From positions 1-64,000 of the forward strand of contig NZ_JABMCB010000191.1 of assembly GCF_013359935.1 (NCBI RefSeq): DNA of 64,000 nt. The letters are read 5' to 3'. The stretch's first letter is position 1; each line of letters starts with the position of its first letter. A program made the translations under genes and the position numbers. Source of the DNA: Paenibacillus xylanilyticus. Lineage in GTDB: Bacteria; Bacillota; Bacilli; Paenibacillales; Paenibacillaceae. Positions 16,808-23,624 of this stretch are shown piece after piece. The notes below the pieces were generated by a model. It did not search any database and was not told the DNA's origin. It worked only from the letters and a program-made list of their open reading frames with translations.

Positions 16808-18493
16808 TTACCGGATCATCGCGAAATGTTCAGCGATCGGTCCAAGCGCCAGTGATGGAAAAAAGGTAAGCGCTCCGACTACAACAATCATCATCACCAG
16901 TATTCCAGCAAAAAGGGGTGTGTGCGTACGAAGTGTACCCGTTGTTACAGGAACTATTCGTTTGGTCGCCAGTGAGCCTGCAATCGCGAGCATGGCAATC
17001 ATGGAAATGTACCTTCCCAGGAGCATCACCACACCAATGGCGATATTGTAAAAGTCCGTATTGGCATTCAGTCCGGCAAAGGCAGACCCGTTATTGGCAG
17101 CCCCCGATGCAAAAGCATAGAGCACCTCGGTCAGGCCATGCATGCCTGAATTCGAGATCGAGGCCACAGCTTCCGGTCGCATGAGCGCCAGCGCAGTGGG
17201 GGCCAGAATAATCAGGGGATGGATCAGCAGCGCAATCGATGCAAGCTTCACTTCTTTCCCCTCGATTTTTTTGCCCAAAAACTCAGGTGTCCGTCCGACC
17301 ATCAGTCCAGAAATAAACACAGCCAGAATGACGTAGAGCAATCCGTTGAGCAAACCTACCCCTTTGCCGCCAAAGACGTTGTTGAGCATCATTTCAGCCA
17401 GTGCCACCATTCCGCCGAGCGGAGTGAGCGACTCATGCATATTGTTGACCGATCCCGTTGTCGCAGCTGTGGTCACTGCCGTGAATAACGCCGATTCGGA
17501 TATCCCGAACCTGACCTCTTTTCCCTCCATGTTGCCTTGAACACCGACAGCATCCAGTGCGGGCACCCCGCGATATTCCGAAATAAAAACGGTTGTAAGC
17601 ATCACCAGAAACAGAAAGCTCATCGCCGCAAACAGCGCCCATCCCTGCTTCCGGTTGTTCACCATCAGTCCGAAGGCATACACCAGCGCAGTGGGCAGCA
17701 GCATCATGCAGACAATGTGAACCAGATTCGCCAGCGCGGTTGGGTTTTCAAAAGGATGTGCCGCATTGGTTCCGAACCAGCCGCCGCCATTCGTGCCGAT
17801 GTGTTTGATCGACTCCAGCGAAGCAACAAGTCCGCGGCTGATCGTCTGCTCTGCACCTTCCAGCGTGGTTGCATTCACTGCCCCTGCCAGGGTCTGCGGT
17901 ACACCCTGAAAGACCAGAAATAACGCCACAATAAAGCTTAGCGGCAAAAAGATTCTCGTTATCGACCGTACCAGATCGACATAAAAGTTTCCCAGTTCAT
18001 CTCTACGACCTATCAATCCGCGTATGAACGCAATAGCCACTGCAAATCCCGTTGCAGCCGATGTAAACATCGGGAACGTCACAGCCAGCATCTGTGACAG
18101 ATACGAGAGGGCACTCTCGCCCGTATACGACTGCCAGTTGGTGTTGGTCATAAAGGATACAGCCGTGTTAAACGCCTGCGCCGCAGGCATGTTGCTGATG
18201 CCATCCGGGTTGAGCGGCAAAAATTGCTGCAGCCGCAGCACCAGAAACATTAAAATCAGCATCACGAAGTTGGATATGAGCACGGCCGACAGGTACTTTT
18301 TCCAGCCCATCGACTCATTCTCCCGTACCCCCATCAATCGATACAGCACTCGCTCAGGTCCGCCAAAAATCCGGTCTAATCCGGTTCGCTGACCGCCGAA
18401 TACGTTCACCAGATAACTCCCCACCGGTTTTACCAGCAGTATAATAATCAGCAGTGTGACTGCCACTTGTAATAAACCGCTACCCATATCCAT
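16808..18493 (-). CDS. kdpA: potassium-transporting ATPase subunit A
   Basis: The channel-like, potassium-selective subunit of KdpFABC; 561 residues, ten predicted membrane helices, related to KtrB/TrkH channels. Selectivity-filter-like segments are visible, for example TNGGGWFGTNAAHPFENP (about 232-249) and ATTGSVNNMHES. It starts at ATG 18493 with GGAGGAA five bases ahead, and follows kdpF by 29 bases. Length and motifs are standard. Confidence 0.96.
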   Translation of the reverse strand: MDMGSGLLQVAVTLLIIILLVKPVGSYLVNVFGGQRTGLDRIFGGPERVLYRLMGVRENESMGWKKYLSAVLISNFVMLILMFLVLRLQQFLPLNPDGISNMPAAQAFNTAVSFMTNTNWQSYTGESALSYLSQMLAVTFPMFTSAATGFAVAIAFIRGLIGRRDELGNFYVDLVRSITRIFLPLSFIVALFLVFQGVPQTLAGAVNATTLEGAEQTISRGLVASLESIKHIGTNGGGWFGTNAAHPFENPTALANLVHIVCMMLLPTALVYAFGLMVNNRKQGWALFAAMSFLFLVMLTTVFISEYRGVPALDAVGVQGNMEGKEVRFGISESALFTAVTTAATTGSVNNMHESLTPLGGMVALAEMMLNNVFGGKGVGLLNGLLYVILAVFISGLMVGRTPEFLGKKIEGKEVKLASIALLIHPLIILAPTALALMRPEAVASISNSGMHGLTEVLYAFASGAANNGSAFAGLNANTDFYNIAIGVVMLLGRYISMIAMLAIAGSLATKRIVPVTTGTLRTHTPLFAGILVMMIVVVGALTFFPSLALGPIAEHFAMIR

Positions 18494-18522
18494 AGTTCCT
18501 CCCTAATCACGATCCGAATGAA

Positions 18523-18606
18523 TCAGAATTTCTCCGGTTTCACCAGCACGTAGCCCAGATAGATCACGAGTGCCAGCACAATCACTCCAATGACGGTCAC
18601 ATGCAT
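18523..18606 (-). CDS. kdpF: KdpF, small stabilising subunit of the Kdp pump
   Basis: A 27-residue peptide, MHVTVIGVIVLALVIYLGYV then LVKPEKF. One membrane helix and the KPEKF end (compare RPERF of other KdpF proteins) mark it as KdpF, which stabilises the KdpABC complex at its interface with KdpA. The ribosome binding site GGAGAGGGG is just ahead of the ATG. Easy to miss because of its size. Confidence 0.88.
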   Translation of the reverse strand: MHVTVIGVIVLALVIYLGYVLVKPEKF

Positions 18607-18629
18607 CTTCCCCTCTCCGGCCCCAGGCC

Positions 18630-18722
18630 CTAGGCTCTCTCACAGAATTTAACGAAACCCCAGAACACCACGAACAGCAACACAACCAATCCGATCATCG
18701 CAGCATCGTTCACCGTTACCAT
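18630..18722 (-). CDS. 30-residue single-helix membrane peptide at the head of the kdp operon
   Basis: The reading frame ATG 18722 to TAG 18630 begins MVTVNDAAMIGL, runs through one hydrophobic helix of about 14 residues and ends in FVKFCERA. It has a strong ribosome binding site (GGGAGG, four bases ahead) and lies 23 bases before kdpF. It is not KdpF, which follows it. I recall small one-helix frames ending in a Cys-Glu/Asp-Arg pattern upstream of kdp genes in other bacteria, but I cannot check this. A role as an extra small subunit of the pump is inference. Transcription should be controlled by the operator at 18811-18834. Confidence 0.65.
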   Translation of the reverse strand: MVTVNDAAMIGLVVLLFVVFWGFVKFCERA

Positions 18723-18810
18723 TCCTCCCTCTCTCTACCGTTCTCCCAACCTGCTACGTGTAAAATCTTATACCGGAACGCTGTAAAAAGGGGGTAAAGA
18801 AATCCCTGCC

Positions 18811-18834
18811 AGGGTGTAAAAAAAGCGTAAAAAT
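18811..18834 (-). promoter_or_regulatory. putative KdpE operator of the kdp operon
   Basis: On the minus strand the sequence reads ATTTTTACGCTTTTTTTACA then CCCT. From memory this is very close to the E. coli kdpFABC KdpE site (ATTTTTATACTTTTTTTACA, then CCCC). It lies about 90 bases before the first small gene. A -10-like TATAAG at 18774-18769 has no good -35 box, as expected for an activator-dependent promoter. Confidence 0.65.
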
Positions 18835-18875
18835 AGACCCGCTCCTTCGCCATGGGCTGAAGAAAACGGGTCTAT
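18826..18875 (-). terminator. terminator of the bacilliredoxin-like gene
   Basis: ATAGACCCG (18833-18841) and CGGGTCTAT (18867-18875) form the stem; on the minus strand TTTTTACGC follows. It ends the minus-strand gene 18891-19430. Its T-tract overlaps the KdpE operator. Confidence 0.7.
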
Positions 18876-18890
18876 CGGGTGGTATGATCT

Positions 18891-19430
18891 TTAACCAAAG
18901 GGATGCTGCGTCCATTGCAGCAATCTCTTTTTCGTGATTTTGCCATGAGATGTATGTTTCATCACCTGCCCCTGGTCCAGAAGCAATACCTGGGGTGACT
19001 CGTGGTGAACCTCTGTCTCCTCCGCAATGCGTCGGGAAAGCGGACGATTTTCAATGACTTTGACAATATGATAGTCCATCTGCTGTTTGGGGTCTGACGC
19101 ATTCGAGCCCACAAACGCCATAAACTCTCTGTATGCCCTTGCACTGATTGGGCAAGTCGTGCTGTGCTTCAGGATTAGCACCGGATGATCTTCCGAACGT
19201 TGAAGCGCCTCTTCCCAGTCGTCTGGTTTGCGGAGTTCGCTGACATGTTCGCTTAGCAGATCTTCCATACCAGCATTTGTCCGTTTGCTAACCACCGAAC
19301 CGATCACAACTCCGAGAGCCACGCCAAAAGCAATGCCAAGTGCAATCTGATTCGTAGCCGTACCAATGCTGACCCCAAGCGCAACGCCCACTCCAAGCCA
19401 AAGGGCCTGGTGATTCACTTTTTTCTCCAT
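18891..19430 (-). CDS. membrane-anchored bacilliredoxin-like protein (YtxJ/BrxC family)
   Basis: The C-terminal part (about residues 68-179) is a YtxJ/BrxC thioredoxin fold: LILKHSTTCPISARAYREF with the single active Cys93, then the cis-Pro region ESPQVLLLDQGQ. Monothiol bacilliredoxins remove bacillithiol from proteins after oxidative stress. Unusually, residues 8-48 form two hydrophobic, glycine-zipper-like helices (GVGVALGVSIG, GIAFGVALGVVIGSVV) that YtxJ (about 108 residues) lacks, so this copy is probably tethered to the membrane. It is a single gene with its own terminator. Confidence is good for the domain, lower for the physiological role. Confidence 0.8.
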   Translation of the reverse strand: MEKKVNHQALWLGVGVALGVSIGTATNQIALGIAFGVALGVVIGSVVSKRTNAGMEDLLSEHVSELRKPDDWEEALQRSEDHPVLILKHSTTCPISARAYREFMAFVGSNASDPKQQMDYHIVKVIENRPLSRRIAEETEVHHESPQVLLLDQGQVMKHTSHGKITKKRLLQWTQHPFG

Positions 19431-19615
19431 TCAGATCATCCTTTCTGGACAGAAGGCTGCGCCGCGACTCCCACCCGTTATCTTTAACAAATTATATCAC
19501 AGGCGCCCGCGAGGGCGCTTTTATAATATGCATCCTCGGGTATATATTTGTGATACACTGATTGTAATTTGGAAACGATGAATGGAGAACCGATTGGAAA
19601 GGCGGAAATTTCGAT

Positions 19616-20470
19616 ATGACATACGCTTTTATGATTGAACCGCAGCATTACACCCCCTTCGAGAACGATGAAGAGCTCATTGAAAAATGCCAGGAGTGGG
19701 GCCTGCTTTCAGGAAAAGCAACCAAGCTCAAAACCTTCTACTATAAAGGAAACGGACTCAACGTACCCTGCACCATCATTGGCTTTGTCGATCACATGGC
19801 AGCAGTCATTCAACTGGATAATGAACAGAAACACTGCATTCACCCCTCTTATCTGAAAGAGATGCAGGCATCAAGCTATAACATAAGATCCGTGACGGGA
19901 GCAGGAGCTGAGAAGGGAAATGAACCTTCTGCCGCATCCAAAACAGAAGTGACGCCTCGCCCTGAAGCTGTTTCGGTCGCAGATCCAGTGTCTGAATCAA
20001 ACGATATTCCATCCGATCTGAATGACATGGATATTGATGAAGAAGGAAGCCATACCGGCCTGAAGGGAGATCCGGATGGGCTGGTGGAAGAATATGTAGG
20101 ACCTCAAGGCGGGACAAGCAGTGAAGCCAAACCGAAGGCGAAGACGGCCAGCAAAGCCAAATCCGTCAAGATTGACCTTCCTGAAGGTAAAGTAAAAATG
20201 ACTGCGGTCGTGAAGGAATTTACAACGGTTCCCAACCACTTCTCTGATAATGACGATGAAGTTATCATCTATGAAGAAGTAGCGATTACCGAGCCTGAGC
20301 GCGTTGAGATTGGCGAAGCCTGGTCCAGTCACAGTGCCACGATGAAAAAGCAGGAGCTTGAAGTTGGCGATGTACTTACATTTGAAGCAAAAATGATTAA
20401 AAAGAAGCTGACTCGAAATCCTGTTCCCTATAAAATCAACAACCCGTCCAAGATTCAGAAACAAGTCTAA
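19616..20470 (+). CDS. uncharacterised three-part protein
   Basis: I do not recognise this 284-residue protein. Residues 1-90 look folded (aromatic-rich, with YYKGNGLNVPCTIIGFVDHMAAVIQL, here cited only by its ends YYKGN and AVIQL, and a His-Tyr containing end HPSYLKEM). Residues 95-190 are low-complexity and acidic, rich in Ser, Pro, Glu and Gly, and then Lys/Ala-rich (KPKAKTASKAKS). Residues 193-284 look like a second small domain rich in Val, Glu and Lys. No signal peptide, helix or catalytic motif is seen. It is monocistronic, with a terminator at 20474-20518. The start has only a weak GGCGG box. Confidence 0.75.
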   Translation: MTYAFMIEPQHYTPFENDEELIEKCQEWGLLSGKATKLKTFYYKGNGLNVPCTIIGFVDHMAAVIQLDNEQKHCIHPSYLKEMQASSYNIRSVTGAGAEKGNEPSAASKTEVTPRPEAVSVADPVSESNDIPSDLNDMDIDEEGSHTGLKGDPDGLVEEYVGPQGGTSSEAKPKAKTASKAKSVKIDLPEGKVKMTAVVKEFTTVPNHFSDNDDEVIIYEEVAITEPERVEIGEAWSSHSATMKKQELEVGDVLTFEAKMIKKKLTRNPVPYKINNPSKIQKQV

Positions 20471-20473
20471 CCC

Positions 20474-20518
20474 AAAAAGACCTCCAGCTTGCATGATATC
20501 AGGCACTGAAGGTCTTTT
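20474..20518. terminator. bidirectional terminator
   Basis: AAAAGACCT pairs with AGGTCTTTT around 26 bases, with A/T tracts on both sides. It ends the plus-strand gene at 20470 and the converging VOC gene at 20550. Confidence 0.8.
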
Positions 20519-20549
20519 GCTTTTTCAAGGGTAAATCGAAGGCGAATGG

Positions 20550-20978
20550 CTACGCTTGGCTGGGAGTACAGCTAATTTGGAACTGAACACCGTACTTGTC
20601 CGTAACCATGCCGTAGGCTGGGCTCCAGAACGTCTCCTGGATCGGCATTTTCACCTCTCCGCCTTCTTGCAGTTTATTGAAGATTTGTTTGGCTTCATCT
20701 GCAGTATCCGTATTCACGGTAACACTAATGTTGTTACCAATGACATGGGGCATGCCCGGGAACGTATCCGACAGCATGAGCACAGAGCCTCCAATTTGCA
20801 GGGAAGCATGCATGATGCGATCTTTGGCTTCTGGCGGAATCGGATGGTCCGGATTGGATGGACCTTCACCAAACGTCTGAACTGCCAACACTTCTGCGTT
20901 AAATACCTCTTTATAGAACGCTACTGCTTCTTGTCCATTTCCATCCGTTACAAGATACACATTCAAACTAATCGCCAT
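20550..20978 (-). CDS. VOC-family protein, PhnB/YjdN type
   Basis: A 142-residue glyoxalase-fold protein of the PhnB/YjdN group (YLVTDGNGQEAVAFYKEVF at the start, HASLQIGGSVLMLSD in the middle and WSPAYGMVTDKYGVQFQIS at the end). These proteins are usually dimeric; many are of unknown reaction, and family members have been linked to glyoxalase or resistance activities, so no substrate is assigned. GGGAGATG precedes the start. Confidence 0.8.
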   Translation of the reverse strand: MAISLNVYLVTDGNGQEAVAFYKEVFNAEVLAVQTFGEGPSNPDHPIPPEAKDRIMHASLQIGGSVLMLSDTFPGMPHVIGNNISVTVNTDTADEAKQIFNKLQEGGEVKMPIQETFWSPAYGMVTDKYGVQFQISCTPSQA

Positions 20979-21201
20979 GCGTTTTTCATCTCCCTATGCT
21001 CATGTTTTTAAACCATTCATGCCGCTTGCGACATGAGTATATATGACAGGTTGTCCTTTGACAAGCAGGTATTTCCTTTTTTAAGCAATACCCATTCCTC
21101 TCACATCTTATCCCCTGTTCTAGACCAGGCTGCCTGCATCAAATTACAAAAAAACAACCACTCTCCCGATACACATGTCGGTAAAATGGCTGATATCAGG
21201 A

Positions 21202-21438
21202 TCATATGGATTTATTCGTTTTGACGATGTCGTCAACCTCGCTTTTCAGCAACAGATACCTGTGTACGCTTCGCATAATTGGCACCTTGGTTAACTTGTT
21301 CTTATCCACGTACAGTTTCATTTGATCCTTGGATAAACCGAGCAAACTGCCTGCCTCCGAAACCGTCAGTACAACCGCCGGGTTTGTCGCATTAAATGTT
21401 TTCTTCACCTTCTGATTCCAGTCCTCGAATACCTGCAT
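21202..21438 (-). CDS. small helix-turn-helix DNA-binding protein, excisionase-like
   Basis: 78 residues with the pattern TVSEAGSLLGLSKDQMKLYV, then RYLLLKSEVDDIV, which matches short MerR/excisionase-type DNA-binding proteins (helix-turn-helix about residues 24-60). GGGAGAGATC lies before the start. No integrase or phage gene is nearby, so it is more likely a small regulator than a true excisionase. The flanks 20979-21201 and 21439-21597 hold no other gene I can support. Confidence 0.6.
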   Translation of the reverse strand: MQVFEDWNQKVKKTFNATNPAVVLTVSEAGSLLGLSKDQMKLYVDKNKLTKVPIMRSVHRYLLLKSEVDDIVKTNKSI

Positions 21439-21597
21439 AGATCAGCGATCTCTCCCATCCATAGCCAGTACTTTCCCAGGCTGAATAGATTAAGTATACC
21501 ATACTTGTGATGATCGTAACTTCATCCTTACATAGAACCAATTTATGTTAGCTTTGCGAGAGTATGCCCGGCAATGAGGACTGCATCAATATTGTCA

Positions 21598-21638
21598 AAA
21601 AAAACGCGCCAAAAGAGCCACTTCCATATAAAGTGGCC
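21598..21638 (-). terminator. terminator of the isomerase pair
   Basis: GCCACTT (21617-21623) pairs with AAGTGGC (21631-21637); on the minus strand the stem is followed by TCTTTTGGCGCGTTTT. It ends the genes 21663-23423. Confidence 0.65.
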
Positions 21639-21662
21639 CTGATACTGAAATAGAATAATTGC

Positions 21663-22535
21663 TTATGCTTCTTCCCAAAACCGGCGCAGGTTGTCCATGG
21701 CGATTTTGGATGCGGATTTGCATTCTTCCATGCCTTCAAATTCCACCGTGATGTTTCCGTCATAACCGGAATCCTTAATCAGTTTTACAATTTTGCGAAT
21801 CGGAATATCCCCATGTCCAACAATGGCTCCACGCAGGAAATTACCATTGGACGTGGTAAACCACTCTCCTGCCCCCGGATGTTCGTCATACGGGCGGAAG
21901 TAGAAGTCCTTAAAATGCACCAGAGAGGCATAAGGCAGGTTCTTCATGACTCCAATTATCGGATTCTCATCCACACACATGAAGTTGCCGATATCCAGTG
22001 TGGTTTTGAAATTGGGCCGGTCCACAGCCTGCAGCACCCGCTGCACACGATCGCTCGCCTGAACACTGAAGCCGTGATTCTCAATCGTCGTTGTGATGCC
22101 AAACTGCGCGGCATAATCGGCAATAATCTGGCTTCCTCGAACCATGAGCGGCAGATGCTGCTCAAACCAGGCAATGGTCATGTTTTCCTTTGGCAAAGTA
22201 AATGCCGTGACGTCATGACGCATATGTTTGACACCCATTCGGTGTACCACATCGATATGCCTTTTGACCCGAGCCATCTCTTCTTCAAACGCCTCCTCGG
22301 TCTCCTGTACAAAGTTGGCTGGCATCGAGTAGTTGGACAGCTCAATGCCTGCGGAAGCCGCTCGCTCCCGGATCGCATCGGCAAGCTCATGGTTATCCTC
22401 CACCGTGTAGCCGTACGGGACCATTTCCATATGCTCGCCACCATTTGCCGCAATCCAGTCGATCACATCCAGAACCGTCATTTCTCCCGACTTCAAATCG
22501 TTCAACAAGCTATACGTACTCAGGCCCACTTTCAT
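21663..22535 (-). CDS. sugar phosphate isomerase/epimerase-family TIM barrel
   Basis: 290 residues of the AP-endonuclease-2-like (xylose isomerase-type) barrel. The metal site is visible: Glu in TIENHGF, Asp in TLDIGNF, His in LVHFKDF and Glu in TVEFEGMEE. It is a close paralogue of the gene 38507-39373 (both start MKVGLSTYSL and end in a R(R)FWEEA/RRLWEEA pattern). Such barrels isomerise or epimerise sugars, or act as lyases on 3-keto sugars; the exact reaction cannot be read here. It follows the second barrel gene by 12 bases, so the two are co-transcribed. Confidence 0.85.
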   Translation of the reverse strand: MKVGLSTYSLLNDLKSGEMTVLDVIDWIAANGGEHMEMVPYGYTVEDNHELADAIRERAASAGIELSNYSMPANFVQETEEAFEEEMARVKRHIDVVHRMGVKHMRHDVTAFTLPKENMTIAWFEQHLPLMVRGSQIIADYAAQFGITTTIENHGFSVQASDRVQRVLQAVDRPNFKTTLDIGNFMCVDENPIIGVMKNLPYASLVHFKDFYFRPYDEHPGAGEWFTTSNGNFLRGAIVGHGDIPIRKIVKLIKDSGYDGNITVEFEGMEECKSASKIAMDNLRRFWEEA

Positions 22536-22547
22536 CTTCTCAGCTCC

Positions 22548-23423
22548 CTAGCGGTATTGTTTGATGAATTCAACTGCCTTGCGGATGTCCTGTTCAGGCT
22601 GGTCGCCCACTTCACGTTCAATCGTCAGGTACCCTGTGTAACCAATCTCCTGAAGGGCTGCAAAGTAACGGTCAAAATCCACACTGCCCTCTCCAAGCGG
22701 CACCTCGCGGAAAAAAGTCCCCGACGATACCATGTCGGCAATCTTCTCATGGTCCATAGGCGCGTAGCCCACCGCACCGTATACGTCCCTTGGATCCACT
22801 TCCCTCAGGCGCACGCCATCCTTCACATGGGTATGCACGATGTAGTCCTTCAGCAAACGAGCCCCTTGGACCGGATCATCGCCGGTCACCATCACCATGT
22901 TCGCCGGGTCAAAATTGACCGAAACCCCATTCGTCGAGAGGGTATCCAGAAATCTCTTCAAGTCGGCTGCCGTCTCCGGTCCTGTCTCAATCGCAAAGTA
23001 TGCACCAGCACTTTTGGCATACTGGCCCAGCTCTTCACAAGCTGCATGCAGTGTTGCATACACTTCTGATGCAGGATCATGTGGAACAATTCCAATGTGG
23101 GTCGTAACGATATTGGTGCCAAGATCAAGAGCCAGATCAACGATTCGTTTGGACTTCTCCACTTTCCACAGATTATCTTCCTTCACCTGAAATCCATGGC
23201 CACCCAGATCGCCAACCAATGCTGAAATTTCCAGACCCAGAGAATCAATATAACTTCTTAGCTCCTTGCGTGCCGCAGGCGACAAGTTTTCAGGATCCAT
23301 CTCTCCCTTGACGGCGTAGATCTGCACCCCTTCTGCACCCACATCCTTGGCTTTATTCAGCCCTTCACGTACACCTACTCCGAAGCTGTCCACGATTACA
23401 CCGATCTTGTTCGTTAATGTCAT
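22548..23423 (-). CDS. sugar phosphate isomerase/epimerase-family TIM barrel, second type
   Basis: 291 residues from ATG 23423, chosen because GGGAGGG lies six bases ahead; an upstream start at 23483 would add 20 unlikely residues. The metal ligands are Glu (FAIETGPE), Asp (VNFDPANM), His (VHTHVKDG) and Glu (TIEREVGD), as in the xylose-isomerase-like barrel. It is only distantly like its neighbour 21663-22535. The Glu-rich PLGEGSVDF segment resembles hexulose and inosose-type enzymes of the family. The 200 bases upstream (23424-23624) hold no gene I can support. Confidence 0.85.
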   Translation of the reverse strand: MTLTNKIGVIVDSFGVGVREGLNKAKDVGAEGVQIYAVKGEMDPENLSPAARKELRSYIDSLGLEISALVGDLGGHGFQVKEDNLWKVEKSKRIVDLALDLGTNIVTTHIGIVPHDPASEVYATLHAACEELGQYAKSAGAYFAIETGPETAADLKRFLDTLSTNGVSVNFDPANMVMVTGDDPVQGARLLKDYIVHTHVKDGVRLREVDPRDVYGAVGYAPMDHEKIADMVSSGTFFREVPLGEGSVDFDRYFAALQEIGYTGYLTIEREVGDQPEQDIRKAVEFIKQYR

Positions 23424-23624
23424 GTCATGCCCTCCCGCTGAACTCGAATTTTTCAAAACAGGATACTGCAAGCCCTTCTTCAAGACATGCTCGCAAATGG
23501 TAGAGAAGCGACTCTACCTCATCATAACTAAAGTACGAATCGCCGTCACATCGAAAGGCAATTTTGTTACAGTATTCTACTTACGTGTATGTCCGACGTT
23601 GTCATCGCTATACCCGTCTAATCC

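Noticed and set aside
19502-19523. GC-rich stem-loop GCGCCCGCGAGGGCGC followed by TTTTAT
   Set aside because: It looks like a plus-strand terminator but no plus-strand gene ends before it; the role is unclear and it may be chance.
21813-23069. Long plus-strand frame opposite the two isomerase genes (about 418 codons)
   Set aside because: It crosses the boundary of two well-supported minus-strand genes and its translation is His/Arg-rich without recognisable motif.
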